Assembly: GCA_025128025.1 (NCBI GenBank)
Contig: JAHLYR010000018.1
Coordinates: forward strand, 1 to 64,000
DNA length: 64,000 nucleotides
Direction: 5' to 3'
Source of the DNA: Synechococcus sp. CS-1330
GTDB lineage: Bacteria > Cyanobacteriota > Cyanobacteriia > PCC-6307 > Cyanobiaceae
The notes beneath the pieces were generated by a model. The model did not search any database. It was not told the origin of the DNA and saw nothing but the letters and a program-made list of their open reading frames with translations. Below are positions 26,012-36,005 of this stretch, in pieces. The stretch's first letter is position 1, and every line of letters begins with the position of its first letter. The translations under genes were made by a program, and so were the position numbers.

Positions 26012-26983
26012 ATGCCCATTCACCTGCTCTGGGGCGACGACGAGGCTGCCCGCAACCGAGCCGTAGAAGCGCTGGTGCAGGCGCAGGTGGATCCCAGCTG
26101 GGCCACCATCAACCTCAGCCGCCTCGATGGCAACGACGCCGGCCAGGCAGCCCAGGCCCTCGAGGAGGCCCGCACGCCGCCCTTTGGCGCTGGCAGCCGC
26201 ATGGTGCTGCTGCAACGCAGTCCCTTTTGCAGCCAGTGCCCAGCTGAGCTGGCCGAGCGTTTCGAAGCGGCCCTGGCCCAGGTGGCGGATGGCTGCCATC
26301 TGGTGCTGATCAGTTCCGGCAAGCCGGATGCCCGGCTGCGCACCACCAAGGCCCTGCAAAAGCTGGTGAAGGCTGGCCAGGCCAGCGAGCAAAGTTTTGC
26401 CCTACCAGCCATCTGGGACGGCGCCGGCCAGGTGGAGCTGGTGAGTCGCACGGCCCGGGAGTTGGGGCTGAAGCTGGAGCCAGCCGCAGCTGCAGCCCTC
26501 TCCGATGCCATCGGCAGCGACAGCGCCCGCCTCGCCAGCGAGCTTGAAAAGCTCAGCCTTTACGCCAATCCCATCACCCTCACCGCCGTGCAAGCCCTGG
26601 TGGGCGGTCAAGCCACCAGCTCCCTCGCCGTCGGCGATGCCCTGCTGGCTGGCTGGCCAGCCGACGCCATTGCCCGGCTCGATGCCCTGCTGGAGGCCAA
26701 CGAACCGGCCCTGCGCATCGTTGCTGCCCTCAGCAGCCAGATCCGCGGCTGGCTTTGGGTCACCCTGCTCGACCAGCAAGGTGAAAGCGACGTAGCAGTG
26801 ATCGCTAAAGCGGCCGGCATCGGCAATCCCAAACGCATCTACGTGATGCGTAAGCAGATCCGCGGCCGCCAGCCCGCCGTATTCCTGCGCCTGCTCAGCC
26901 AGCTGCTCTCAGTGGAGGCTGCCCTCAAGCGGGGCAGTGATGCCGGCGACGCCTTCCGCGACGGCTTCCTGCTCAACCCCTAA
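26012..26983 (+). CDS. holA: DNA polymerase III subunit delta
   Basis: The clamp-loader delta subunit that opens the sliding clamp. The start at 26012 (MPIHLLWGDDEAARNRAVEAL) is favoured because the family begins with a short strand and the W/Y-G-x-D/E loop; the frame from 25874 adds 46 residues unlike the family. Other marks are FGAGSRMVLLQ, LVLISSGKPDARLRTTKALQ, FALPAIWD, and the C-terminal helices GNPKRIYVMRKQIRG. No ATPase loop is expected in this subunit. Length 323 aa is normal. lysC follows after 57 bases. Confidence 0.92.
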   Translation: MPIHLLWGDDEAARNRAVEALVQAQVDPSWATINLSRLDGNDAGQAAQALEEARTPPFGAGSRMVLLQRSPFCSQCPAELAERFEAALAQVADGCHLVLISSGKPDARLRTTKALQKLVKAGQASEQSFALPAIWDGAGQVELVSRTARELGLKLEPAAAAALSDAIGSDSARLASELEKLSLYANPITLTAVQALVGGQATSSLAVGDALLAGWPADAIARLDALLEANEPALRIVAALSSQIRGWLWVTLLDQQGESDVAVIAKAAGIGNPKRIYVMRKQIRGRQPAVFLRLLSQLLSVEAALKRGSDAGDAFRDGFLLNP

Positions 26984-27040
26984 GGGACCAAGACGGATAA
27001 TTAGCCGTTCTTTCATTGACGCCCACCGCCGCACCCCGCC

Positions 27041-28894
27041 ATGGCCCTGCTGGTTCAGAAGTTTGGCGGCACCTCGGTGGCCGATGTGGAGCGCATTCAG
27101 GCAGTGGCCCGCCGCATCTCCCGCAGCCGTGAGCAGGGCCACGAGCTGGTGATTGTGGTGTCAGCGATGGGCCACACCACCGACCAGCTCAGCGGCCTAG
27201 CCCGGGCCATCAGCAGCAACCCACCCCAGCGGGAGCTGGACATGCTGCTAGCCACCGGCGAGCAAGTGTCGATCGCTCTGCTGTCGATGGCGCTGCACGC
27301 AGAAGGCGTACCGGCGGTTTCGATGACAGGCACCCAGGCGGGCATCGTCACCGAATCGGCCCACGGCCGCGCCCGCATCCTGGAGATCCGCACCGAACGG
27401 CTGCGGCGCCTGCTCGCTGATGGCCAGGTAGTTGTGGTGGCTGGTTTCCAGGGCACCAGCAGCGGCGCCGGCGGCACCCCTGAGATCACCACCTTGGGTC
27501 GCGGCGGCTCCGACACCTCGGCGGTGGCCCTGGCAGCAGCGCTGGGCGCTGATACCTGCGAGATCTATACCGACGTTCCTGGGGTTCTAACCACCGACCC
27601 CCGCAAGGTGGCCGACGCCCAGCTGATGGCACAGGTGAGCTGCGATGAAATGCTCGAGCTAGCCAGCCTGGGGGCTTCGGTGCTGCACCCGCGGGCAGTG
27701 GAGATCGCCCGCAACTACGGCGTGCCCCTAGTGGTGCGCTCCAGCTGGAGCGAGCAGGCCGGCACCCTGCTCACCAGCGGCGCCCCCAGGCCGATTCGCC
27801 ATGAGGGTCTGGAGCTGGGTAAACCAGTTGATGGCGCCGAACTCGAAACAGACCAGGCGGTACTGGCCCTAGCCCACGTACCCGACCGGCCCGGAGTGGC
27901 AGCCCAGCTGTTCGAGGCCCTCGGTGCCGCTGGCCTCAACGTAGATCTGATCGTGCAAGCCACCCACGAGGGCAGCTCCAACGACATCGCCTTCACCCTG
28001 GCCGCCGCTGAATGCGACCGGGCCCAGCTGGTGTGCCGGGAGGTGCTGGCCGCCATGGGCGCGACCCTCAACGATGGCGGCGCCCAGCTAAGCGCTGAGG
28101 CCGGTTTGGCCAAGCTGAGCATCTCGGGCGCCGGGATCATGGGCAGGCCAGGGGTAGCTGCCCGGCTGTTCGACACCCTGGCCCGCTCAGGCATCAACCT
28201 GCGCCTGATTGCTACCAGCGAGGTGAAGGTGAGCTGCCTGGTGGCTGGAGACCAGGCGGATCGGGCCCTGCGGGCCGCCGCCGAAGCCTTTGAGCTGCCT
28301 GATCAGCAGCTGCGCCGCAATCCCAGGCCCTGCCATCAGGGGGATCCGGCTGTTCGCGGCGTTGCCCTCGACCGCGATCAGGCCCAGGTGGCAGTGAGGC
28401 GCCTGCCCGATCGCCCCGGCACCGCCGCGGCCGTCTGCCGCACCCTGGCCGACGCCAGCATCAGCCTCGATGCGATCGTGCAATCCGAGCGCACCCATGC
28501 CGGGCCAAGCCGCGACATGAGCTTCGTGCTTAAACGCGACGATCTGGTGCGTGCGCAGCAGACCCTGGCCCCCCTACTGCGCCAATGGCCCGGCTCCAGC
28601 TTCGAAGAGGGGCCGGCCATAGCCCGAATCAGCGCAGTAGGGGCCGGTATGCCATTCACCCCGGGCACCGCGGCCCGCATGTTCCGCTGCCTGGCCGACG
28701 CAGGCATCAACATCGAACTGATCGCCACCAGCGAGATCCGCACCAGCTGCGTCGTAGCCGAAACCGATGGGATAGCAGCCCTACAAGCAGTGCACGCCGC
28801 ATTTGCACTTGGTGGAATCGCCCAACATCGGGCCGAGGGCACTGAGTCACCTGGCGAAACCGGGTCGCCTGGCAAGACCGAGTCGCCTGATTAA
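27041..28894 (+). CDS. lysC: Aspartate kinase with four ACT domains
   Basis: It phosphorylates aspartate, the first step to lysine, threonine and methionine. The kinase domain has [44 protein letters not shown] and [12 protein letters not shown]. The C-terminal half (from about residue 270) has four ACT repeats instead of two, seen as [45 protein letters not shown] and [15 protein letters not shown]; four repeats are known for cyanobacterial enzymes. They bind lysine and threonine for feedback control. The tail after about residue 595 carries three copies of a T-x-S-P unit made of near-identical 18-base repeats. Four bases overlap the end of uvrB. Confidence 0.96.
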   Translation: MALLVQKFGGTSVADVERIQAVARRISRSREQGHELVIVVSAMGHTTDQLSGLARAISSNPPQRELDMLLATGEQVSIALLSMALHAEGVPAVSMTGTQAGIVTESAHGRARILEIRTERLRRLLADGQVVVVAGFQGTSSGAGGTPEITTLGRGGSDTSAVALAAALGADTCEIYTDVPGVLTTDPRKVADAQLMAQVSCDEMLELASLGASVLHPRAVEIARNYGVPLVVRSSWSEQAGTLLTSGAPRPIRHEGLELGKPVDGAELETDQAVLALAHVPDRPGVAAQLFEALGAAGLNVDLIVQATHEGSSNDIAFTLAAAECDRAQLVCREVLAAMGATLNDGGAQLSAEAGLAKLSISGAGIMGRPGVAARLFDTLARSGINLRLIATSEVKVSCLVAGDQADRALRAAAEAFELPDQQLRRNPRPCHQGDPAVRGVALDRDQAQVAVRRLPDRPGTAAAVCRTLADASISLDAIVQSERTHAGPSRDMSFVLKRDDLVRAQQTLAPLLRQWPGSSFEEGPAIARISAVGAGMPFTPGTAARMFRCLADAGINIELIATSEIRTSCVVAETDGIAALQAVHAAFALGGIAQHRAEGTESPGETGSPGKTESPD

Positions 28895-30897
28895 GCCCTC
28901 CCCACCAGCTTCTGGCGCAGATTTTTGATCTTGTCGCGCAGGTTGGCGGCCTCCTCAAATTCGAGATTCTTGGCGGCGCCCTTCATCTTCTCTTCAAGCT
29001 GCTGGATTAGCTCCGGCAGGGCATCCAGCGGCACGTTGTTGTGCTCGGCTTGCTCGGTGGCCTCCTCCAGCTGGTCGTCGTTGAGCCGCCGTGACATCTC
29101 CAGAGAGGAGAGAATCGAATTGCCGGCCCGCTTGCCCGCAGGGGTAGGGGTGATGCCGTGCTCAACGTTGTAGGCGTGCTGAATGGCGCGGCGGCGCTCG
29201 GTTTCAGAGATGGCCCTAGCCATGGAATCGGTGAGATTGTCGGCATAGAGGATGGCCTTGCCCTCGATGTGGCGGGCAGCCCGGCCAATGGTCTGAACCA
29301 AGGAGCGCTCGGCCCGCAGAAAACCCTCCTTATCGGCATCAAGAATCGCCACTAGCGATACCTCGGGCAGGTCCAATCCTTCCCTCAGCAGGTTCACGCC
29401 AACCAGCACGTCGTATTCACCATTCCTGAGATCTTGAATGATCTCAATCCGCTCAATCGAATGAATCTCCGAGTGCAAATAGCGCACTCGCACCCCATTT
29501 TCGGCCAAGTAATCGGTGAGATCTTCGGCCATGCGCTTAGTGAGCGTGGTTACAAGCACTCGCTCGTTTTTCTCCGCCCGCACCCGGATCTCGCCGAGCA
29601 GGTCGTCTACCTGACCCTCACTAGGGCGCACCTCCACGATCGGGTCGAGTACCCCGGTGGGGCGGATCACCTGCTGCACAATCTGGCCCGTGCTCTGCTC
29701 CATCTCCCAGTTGCCTGGGGTGGCACTCACAAAGATCGTCTGCTGGGCCTTCTCCCAGAACTCCGAACCCTTGAGCGGCCTGTTGTCGGCAGCACTGGGC
29801 AGGCGGAAGCCGTGCTCAATCAGCACCTGCTTACGCGACTGGTCGCCGTTGTACATCGCCTGCAGCTGGGAGCAGGTGACGTGGCTTTCATCCACCACCA
29901 GCAGCCAGTCTTTGGGGAAATAGTCGATCAGGCATTCCGGCGGCGTGCCCGCCTCTCGCCCGGCCAAATGGCGGGCGTAGTTCTCAACGCCGTTGCAGTA
30001 GCCCACCTGCTCGAGCATCTCCAGGTCGTAGGTGGTGCGCTGCTCCAACCGTTGCGCCTCCAGCAGCCGCCCCTGACCGTTGAGTACATCGAGCCGCTCG
30101 CGCATCTCGTTGCGGATGGCCGAAATCGCATCCGCCAGCCTCTCCTTTGGCGTCACAAAGTGCTTAGCCGGATAAATATTGATTGTGTCGAGGCTTTGCA
30201 GGATCTCGCCGGTGGTGGGATCCACGTAGCGGATCGCCTCCACCTCATCACCAAAAAGCTCAATCCGCACCAGCCGGTCTTCATAGGCTGGACCGATCTC
30301 CAGCACATCCCCCCGCACCCGAAAACGACCGCGGGAAATCTCCAGGTCGTTGCGGGAATACTGGTTGTTTACCAACTCCCGCAAGGAGCCTCGCAAATTA
30401 AGGGTCTCTCCCACCTTGAACTTGACGGCAGCCTTTAGATATTCACTGGGAATACCTAAACCATAAATACAACTGATAGAGGCCACAACGATCACATCGT
30501 TGCGCTCAAATAGCGAACGGGTCGCCGAATGGCGCAGCATGTCGATCTCTTCGTTGATCGAAGCTGTTTTGGCTATGTAGGTATCGGAGACAGCAACGTA
30601 GGCTTCCGGCTGGTAATAGTCGTAGTAGCTGATGAAATATTCAACAGCATTATTTGGAAAGAACTCCCGCAGCTCGTTGCAGAGCTGGGCCGCCAAGGTT
30701 TTGTTGTGGGCCAGCACCAAAGCCGGGCGCCCGGTCTGGGCGATCACATTGGCGATCGTGAAGGTCTTGCCGGTGCCGGTGGCACCTAGCAGGGTCTGGT
30801 AGCGCTCGCCCCCATCAACGCCCTGCACCAGCCCGGCAATGGCCGTGGGCTGGTCACCCTTGGGCTCGTAGGGGGCGTGGAGTTCAAACGGAACCAT
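28891..30897 (-). CDS. uvrB: Excinuclease ABC subunit B
   Basis: The damage-verifying helicase of nucleotide excision repair, working with UvrA and UvrC. The order is complete: [16 protein letters not shown] (Walker A near residue 36), the beta-hairpin region [20 protein letters not shown] (Walker B), [46 protein letters not shown] and TIGRAARH, then the UVR motif [21 protein letters not shown] near the C-terminus. Length of 668 aa is normal. It follows the holin-like gene by 16 bases and its 3' end overlaps lysC by 4 bases. Confidence 0.98.
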   Translation of the reverse strand: MVPFELHAPYEPKGDQPTAIAGLVQGVDGGERYQTLLGATGTGKTFTIANVIAQTGRPALVLAHNKTLAAQLCNELREFFPNNAVEYFISYYDYYQPEAYVAVSDTYIAKTASINEEIDMLRHSATRSLFERNDVIVVASISCIYGLGIPSEYLKAAVKFKVGETLNLRGSLRELVNNQYSRNDLEISRGRFRVRGDVLEIGPAYEDRLVRIELFGDEVEAIRYVDPTTGEILQSLDTINIYPAKHFVTPKERLADAISAIRNEMRERLDVLNGQGRLLEAQRLEQRTTYDLEMLEQVGYCNGVENYARHLAGREAGTPPECLIDYFPKDWLLVVDESHVTCSQLQAMYNGDQSRKQVLIEHGFRLPSAADNRPLKGSEFWEKAQQTIFVSATPGNWEMEQSTGQIVQQVIRPTGVLDPIVEVRPSEGQVDDLLGEIRVRAEKNERVLVTTLTKRMAEDLTDYLAENGVRVRYLHSEIHSIERIEIIQDLRNGEYDVLVGVNLLREGLDLPEVSLVAILDADKEGFLRAERSLVQTIGRAARHIEGKAILYADNLTDSMARAISETERRRAIQHAYNVEHGITPTPAGKRAGNSILSSLEMSRRLNDDQLEEATEQAEHNNVPLDALPELIQQLEEKMKGAAKNLEFEEAANLRDKIKNLRQKLVGRA

Positions 30898-30913
30898 GCC
30901 CCCATTCTCGGGG

Positions 30914-31342
30914 TCAAACCACCGGAGCCGTGGTGATCAGGGCAGCTGCGCGAGTGAAGTCGACATCAAGGCCAAGGATCCGCAGGATCACAGCCGACAA
31001 CACGGCGTAGACGACCCCACCAAGAATCGCGCTCACCACTCCGTTTTTGAGCCGGAATCCCTTGATCAACCAGGCCGCCAGGCCAAACAGCACCACCGTG
31101 ATCGCCCAGTTGAACAGCAGGCTCACCGGACTGATCAAGCCCCCCAAGCTGGTGACCGCCCACACCGGCCCCAGCAGCAGCTTCAGCGGCCAGATCAACA
31201 GGGTGCCCAGCAGGCCGATCACCACAGCCGAAAGCATGGCGATCGGGAAACTGCTCACCTCCACTCCCAAGGGAAGCCAGGCCACAATCAACAACACAAC
31301 GGCCCGAATCGGCCACTGCAATAGCCAGATCAGAGAACCCAC
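30914..31342 (-). CDS. Holin-like four-helix membrane protein (phage_holin_4_2 type)
   Basis: A 142-residue protein with four hydrophobic segments: [52 protein letters not shown] and [19 protein letters not shown]. The layout, with [12 protein letters not shown] and GFRLKNGV, matches the phage_holin_4_2 family, which in cyanobacteria is common and not tied to phage. A role in the cell envelope is possible but unproven. The start is GTG at 31342, 6 bases after the ycf23 stop, so the three genes ycf23, this one and uvrB form an operon. Confidence 0.83.
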   Translation of the reverse strand: MGSLIWLLQWPIRAVVLLIVAWLPLGVEVSSFPIAMLSAVVIGLLGTLLIWPLKLLLGPVWAVTSLGGLISPVSLLFNWAITVVLFGLAAWLIKGFRLKNGVVSAILGGVVYAVLSAVILRILGLDVDFTRAAALITTAPVV

Positions 31343-31348
31343 TTGGCG

Positions 31349-32149
31349 TTAACCAACAACGATTGCGCCGGCGGTCGCGCCTAGGGCCTCGCGTAGGCCG
31401 CGCACGACGGCCACCATGGCCAGGGGGTCGTTGAGCTTGTTGATCGCCGAACCAACCCCCACCCCGGCGGCACCGGCGGCGATGGCCATCGGCACGGTGA
31501 CAGCGGAGAGGCCAGAGGCACACAGCACCGGTGCAACATTACCCGCTTCAACACTGCCCGCCGCAATCAAGGCCCGGCTGATGCTGTGGGCAGCGGCCAG
31601 GGTTGGAGCCGCCTTCTCAATTAGGCCGAGGCTGCCGGCACTGAAGGGCTTAGCGCTGGTGCCGCCCTCGGTTTGGATGATGTCGGCACCGGCGGCCACC
31701 AGATCTACCGCCAGCTGCTCCTGCTGATCGAGGGGCAGCACATGGGGCACGGTTACGCTCAACACCACCTCAGGCAGCAACTCGCGAGTGCGGCGGGTGA
31801 GCTCAAGCACTTCAGCGGCATCGAAGATGCGACCGAGGGGATAGAAGGCGTCGTAGTTGCCAATTTCAACCATTGCCGCCCCAGCAGCCACTGCAGCGGC
31901 AAACAGCTCGGGATCGACTGCGCTCACGCAAATCGGCAAGCCGCTCACGGCCGCGGCCAGCTGCACCAACTCCGGATCGCAGGCCACATCGATCAGATCG
32001 GCACCGCCTTGGCCAGCGGCCCGGCTGATCCGCTCCACACTGGCAGCATCAAAATTGGTGAGGCCAGCGATCACCTTGAGCAGGCGGCGATCAGCAAGCG
32101 CGGCTTGCAGGGCGGAGGGCAGCTGCTCAAGACGCGACTTCGCAACCAT
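31349..32149 (-). CDS. ycf23: Ycf23 (DUF561) family protein
   Basis: A 266-residue TIM-barrel-like protein also coded in some plastid genomes. The pattern RRLLKVIAGLTNFDAASV, GGADLIDVACDPELV, LPICVSAVDPE, MVEIGNYDAFYPLGR, LSVTVPHVLPLDQQ, ADIIQTEGGTSAKP and GVGVGSAINKLND is typical of DUF561. The biochemical role is unknown; phosphate-binding loops at the end suggest a sugar phosphate or cofactor ligand (inference). Its ATG shares two bases with the ATG of tilS on the other strand (CATG), so expression of the two must be tightly linked. Confidence 0.88.
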   Translation of the reverse strand: MVAKSRLEQLPSALQAALADRRLLKVIAGLTNFDAASVERISRAAGQGGADLIDVACDPELVQLAAAVSGLPICVSAVDPELFAAAVAAGAAMVEIGNYDAFYPLGRIFDAAEVLELTRRTRELLPEVVLSVTVPHVLPLDQQEQLAVDLVAAGADIIQTEGGTSAKPFSAGSLGLIEKAAPTLAAAHSISRALIAAGSVEAGNVAPVLCASGLSAVTVPMAIAAGAAGVGVGSAINKLNDPLAMVAVVRGLREALGATAGAIVVG

Positions 32150-33230
32150 GGAAACGCAAGATTTGAATAGTGAATCGATTCTCCCACCCGGGCCGCGCTG
32201 GAGCCCGGACCACCTGCGGCTGCATCGCCACCTGCGTCACCATCCCGAGCTGTTGCCAGCAGGAGCGCCGCTGCTGCTGGCCATCTCGGGTGGTCAAGAT
32301 TCCATGACCCTGCTGGCCCTGCTGCGCGACCTGCAGCGCCTGCACCACTGGCCGCTGCACCTCTGGCACGGCGACCACCGCTGGCGACCAGATTCGGGCA
32401 GCGTTGCCTCGGAGCTGGCCGGCTGGTGCAGCGACCAGGGGCTCAAGCTGCACGTTTCCTCCTGGCTGAGGCCGCTGGAAGCAAGCAGCGAAGCTGACGC
32501 CCGCCACTGGCGCTACGGCCAGTTGGCTGAGCAGGCCAGATGTCTGGGGGTGGGCCATGTGGTGACCGCCCACACCGCCAGCGATCGAGCCGAAACCGTA
32601 TTGCTGCACCTAGCCCGAGGCAGCCATCGCCGCGGCCTCGCCAGCCTACGCAGCCTGCGCCCCCTCAGCAACCCATCGAGCCCAACCAACGATCCATGCG
32701 AGCAAATCTCACTGGCGCGGCCGCTACTGCAGTTCTCCCGGACCGACACCGCTCGGCTTTGCGAGCAAATGAAGCTGCCCGTATGGCACGACCCGAGCAA
32801 CACCGACCGCCGCTACAGCCGTAACCGAATCCGGGCCGAGGTCGTGCCCGTACTCGAAGAGCTCCATCCCGGCGCTGCCCAGAGGATCAGCGACCAAGCC
32901 GAAAGGCTGGTGGAGGAGGTGGAGAGCAGCAACGAATTGGTGAATCTGGCCCTGCAAACTCTAAAAACAGTCGCAAGCCACGATGGGGCACCAGGACTGC
33001 AGCGCCAGGAGTTGGGCGACCTAGCCCTAGCCAACCAGCGCCAACTGCTGCATCACTGGCTTGAGCAAGGCACAAGTCTTTCCCTGCCAGCCCGGCAACT
33101 CGAAGAACTATTGCTGCGAGTGCAAGCCGGCCATCCCCCAGGCCAAGCCGACCTCGCGGCAGGTTGGCAACTGCGCTGGGATCGCTGCACACTTTGGCTG
33201 CATCCTCCCGCCGCTCCCCTGCCGCAATGA
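32148..33230 (+). CDS. tilS: tRNA(Ile)-lysidine synthase
   Basis: It changes C34 of the CAU-anticodon tRNA-Ile to lysidine, so that AUA is read as Ile. The PP-loop ISGGQDS is at residues 46-52, followed by LHLWHGDHRW, TAHTASDRAETVLLHLARG (the H-T-x-x-D-x-x-E-T block) and RPLLQFSRTDTARLCEQMKLPVWHDPSNTD, then RNRIRAEVVPVL. The start at 32148 gives 360 residues; the longer frame from 31857 would lie inside ycf23. The C-terminal substrate-binding part is short. The stop overlaps the next start as ATGA. Confidence 0.95.
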   Translation: METQDLNSESILPPGPRWSPDHLRLHRHLRHHPELLPAGAPLLLAISGGQDSMTLLALLRDLQRLHHWPLHLWHGDHRWRPDSGSVASELAGWCSDQGLKLHVSSWLRPLEASSEADARHWRYGQLAEQARCLGVGHVVTAHTASDRAETVLLHLARGSHRRGLASLRSLRPLSNPSSPTNDPCEQISLARPLLQFSRTDTARLCEQMKLPVWHDPSNTDRRYSRNRIRAEVVPVLEELHPGAAQRISDQAERLVEEVESSNELVNLALQTLKTVASHDGAPGLQRQELGDLALANQRQLLHHWLEQGTSLSLPARQLEELLLRVQAGHPPGQADLAAGWQLRWDRCTLWLHPPAAPLPQ

Positions 33231-33886
33231 CAACCTCGCCGAACCCGCTGCAACAGCGCTATGAGGCCATTGAGCGGGTTTACAGCGAACGCAAATGGGA
33301 TGTCGTGATCCGGTTGAGCGAGGAGCTGATACTCGAGCTGCCAGGCGACCCCGCCGATCCCCTGCGCCAAAGACTGCAGCTTTTACTAGGCCACACCTAT
33401 CTCTACGGCTACGAAGACAGCGCTACCGCAACCGGTTTTTACAGCCGCGTTCGAGCAGCCACGCAAGAAGCAGTACTGCGAGATATCGCCGACCAGGGTC
33501 TGGAGCAATGCGCCAGCCAGGAAGCACCTCCAGCCACAACCCTTGAAGTTGGACCAGGCCAACCCCCTGTTGCTGCAAGCACTGGAGGCCAAGCTTTCCC
33601 CTTCGGCAACGAGCCAGTAGCGGTCGGAACCGCAATTGCCAGCGCTGGCTCAGCCATGCCCTGGCTGGAGCAGCTTGGCGGCATCGTGCCTGTGGAGGTG
33701 GTCGATGAACCAGAGCTGATCGAGGTGGCCCAGGCAGATGCTGCGACTGCTCAAGAGCTGGACGTCGCCGTGAGCAAAGAGAGCCTGACTGGGCCTCAAG
33801 ATCGTTCTGCCGAGCCAGTCGGCGGACCCAGCCCCGGGGAGTTGGCCGAACTCTCCAAGGGGCTGCTGCGAGTGGTGATCCGCTGA
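33227..33886 (+). CDS. Cyanobacterial protein with TPR-like N-terminus
   Basis: The 219-residue protein starts MTTSPNPLQQRYEAIERVY at 33227, overlapping the tilS stop (ATGA). Residues 1-95 look like two helical hairpins related to TPR repeats: WDVVIRLSEELILELPGDP, RQRLQLLLGHTYLYGY, FYSRVRAATQEAVLRDIADQGLEQC. The rest is acidic, Ala/Pro-rich and probably disordered, ending in a short helical segment, GELAELSKGLLRVVI. I know no function. Coupling to tilS may mean a link to tRNA modification, but could equally be chance compaction. Confidence 0.75.
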   Translation: MTTSPNPLQQRYEAIERVYSERKWDVVIRLSEELILELPGDPADPLRQRLQLLLGHTYLYGYEDSATATGFYSRVRAATQEAVLRDIADQGLEQCASQEAPPATTLEVGPGQPPVAASTGGQAFPFGNEPVAVGTAIASAGSAMPWLEQLGGIVPVEVVDEPELIEVAQADAATAQELDVAVSKESLTGPQDRSAEPVGGPSPGELAELSKGLLRVVIR

Positions 33887-33909
33887 GCTGGGGCTGGGGC
33901 TGGGGCCAC

Positions 33910-35946
33910 TCAGCCCGCGATAGCGGCTGAGCGGCGGCGGCGGGTGCGGCCGGCGAGTTCTGGCTCGAGCTCTGCTGGAGCTGGGGCCGGGGCCGGGGCT
34001 GGAACCTCAGCAACAGCAGCCACAGGCGTGGCGGCGGCATAGTCGGCGGCTCCAACGGCAACCAGCTGACGCTGGGGTGCCGGCACGGAGCCATCACGGC
34101 CACGACCAACTCCATCTCGGCCGCCTCCATCACGAGCACCGCGACCCCGGGGAGCGGGACGGCTGTCGGGTTCGGCGTCGGCGCGGCCCTTGTAAGCCGG
34201 CGTACCGGCAGGGGCCGGCTGCACTAGGCAAATGATCAGCGGCTCCACCTGCAGCTCACGGCGCAGGCGGCGTTGCAGACCCACCTCAACCTCTCGCTGC
34301 ACACCCACCCAATCCACCTCAGGGGCCTTACCACCGGTGTTGCGGCAGAGCTGATTCCAACGATTTTCCAGCACCCAGCCGATTTCGCGCTCAGCCCACA
34401 TCGAAAGCCTGCGGGCATCAGCAGTGGTGACCACTCCCCGGATGTTGGCCCGGGGTGGAGCCGCCATCACACCATCGGTACTGATCACCGCAAGCAGGGT
34501 GATCACCCCATCCTCTGCGAGCTGTTGGCGCTCCTTCAGCACCCGGGCATCGACGATGCCATTGCGGGAGGCATCGAGCAATTCAATGCCTGCCTTCACC
34601 GGATCACCGGTGCGGATGGAGTCGGGGCTGAGCTCGACCACGTCGCCGTTGTCGATGATCAGGATGTTGTCGGCAGGCACGCCCATCGACTGGGCAGTTT
34701 TGCTGTGGGCAATGAGCATGCGGTGCTCACCATGCACCGGCACAAAATATTTGGGCTTGGTGAGGGCCAGCATCAGCTTCTGGTCTTCCTGGAAGCCATG
34801 GCCAGAGACGTGAATACCCTCGCCCTTGCCATAAACCACCTTGGCACCGAGCATCATCAGCCGGTCAATGGTGTTCACCACCGAGATGGTGTTACCAGGG
34901 ATCGGGCTGGCCGAGAAAATAATCGTGTCAGTGCTTTTCACCTGCACCTGGGGATGCTCGCCACGGGAGATGCGGCTTAGGGCCGCCAGGGGCTCACCCT
35001 GACTACCTGTCATCAGCAGCAGGGTTTCGCGGTCGGGCAGATCGCGGATCTGCTTAATCGGCACAAACAGATCATCGGGGGCGCGCATGTAACCCAACTC
35101 CCGCGCCTTGGCAATCACGTTGAGCATGGAGCGGCCCAGCAGGCCCACCTTGCGACCGTTCTTGAGGGCCAGCTCCAGGATCATCGAGACCCGGTGAATC
35201 GAGCTGGCAAAGGTGGTGATGATCACCCGGCCTTCAGCCTGGGAGATGTGGCGATCTAGGCAAGGGAACACCGAGCGCTCGGGGGGGCAGAAGCCCGGCA
35301 CCTCAGCGTTGGTGGAGTCGCTGAACAGGCAAAGCACGCCCTTGTCGCCGTAATGGGCCAAGCGAGCCATATCAAAGGTCTCGCCATCCACCGGCGTGTG
35401 GTCAAACTTAAAGTCACCGGTGAAGATCACCGTGCCCACAGGGGTAGTGATGGCCAGCGAAAAGCTGTCTGCCATCGAGTGGGTGTTGCGGATGAACTCC
35501 ACTGAAAAGTGTTGGCCCACCTTCACCACATCGCGAGGCGCGACGGTTTGAAGGATGGTGCGATCCATCACACCGGCCTCCTCCATCTTGCCGGTGAGCA
35601 TGGCCAGCGCCAGGCGCGGCCCATGGATCACGGGAATGGTGAAGTTCTTGAGGTGGTGGGCAATGCCACCGATGTGATCCTCGTGACCGTGGGTCACGAT
35701 CATGCCGCGAATCCGCTTCTGGTTTTCCTTCAGATAGCTGGTATCCGGCATCACCACATTGACGCCATGCATGCCATCGCTGGGGAAGGCCAATCCGGCA
35801 TCCACCAACATGATGTCGTCGCCGTACTCGAACACGCAGGTGTTCTTGCCGATCTCGTGCAGGCCGCCCAGGGGGATCACCCTCAGGTGGGGCGGCTTGG
35901 TGGGGCTCTGACTGGTGCCCTGGGCTCTGCCGTTGGAACTGGTCAT
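33910..35946 (-). CDS. rnj: Ribonuclease J
   Basis: A metallo-beta-lactamase/beta-CASP nuclease that degrades and trims RNA with 5'-3' exonuclease and endonuclease activity. The zinc site is HGHEDHIGG at residues 86-94, with FTGDFKFDHTPVDG and FSDSTNAEVPG further on, LLMTGSQGEPLAALSR, and GHGFQEDQKLMLALTKPKYFVPVHGE. Residues 450-565 form the C-terminal domain. An Ala/Pro/Arg-rich tail (about 570-678) is a lineage extension, likely disordered. It follows dapA by 59 bases, in the order asd-dapA-rnj. Confidence 0.95.
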   Translation of the reverse strand: MTSSNGRAQGTSQSPTKPPHLRVIPLGGLHEIGKNTCVFEYGDDIMLVDAGLAFPSDGMHGVNVVMPDTSYLKENQKRIRGMIVTHGHEDHIGGIAHHLKNFTIPVIHGPRLALAMLTGKMEEAGVMDRTILQTVAPRDVVKVGQHFSVEFIRNTHSMADSFSLAITTPVGTVIFTGDFKFDHTPVDGETFDMARLAHYGDKGVLCLFSDSTNAEVPGFCPPERSVFPCLDRHISQAEGRVIITTFASSIHRVSMILELALKNGRKVGLLGRSMLNVIAKARELGYMRAPDDLFVPIKQIRDLPDRETLLLMTGSQGEPLAALSRISRGEHPQVQVKSTDTIIFSASPIPGNTISVVNTIDRLMMLGAKVVYGKGEGIHVSGHGFQEDQKLMLALTKPKYFVPVHGEHRMLIAHSKTAQSMGVPADNILIIDNGDVVELSPDSIRTGDPVKAGIELLDASRNGIVDARVLKERQQLAEDGVITLLAVISTDGVMAAPPRANIRGVVTTADARRLSMWAEREIGWVLENRWNQLCRNTGGKAPEVDWVGVQREVEVGLQRRLRRELQVEPLIICLVQPAPAGTPAYKGRADAEPDSRPAPRGRGARDGGGRDGVGRGRDGSVPAPQRQLVAVGAADYAAATPVAAVAEVPAPAPAPAPAELEPELAGRTRRRRSAAIAG

Positions 35947-36005
35947 GGAGAAGGAGTTTTAGGGAAAAGAAACAAACTGAATCGATCTGGTCTCAAGCCT
36001 TGGCG

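Noticed and set aside
25835-26392. N-terminal extension of the short RTX frame
   Set aside because: This part is the antisense of holA and has no RTX character, so the RTX gene should start near 25834.
30914-31342. Holin-like gene as a sign of prophage
   Set aside because: It is within a housekeeping operon and no other phage gene is near.
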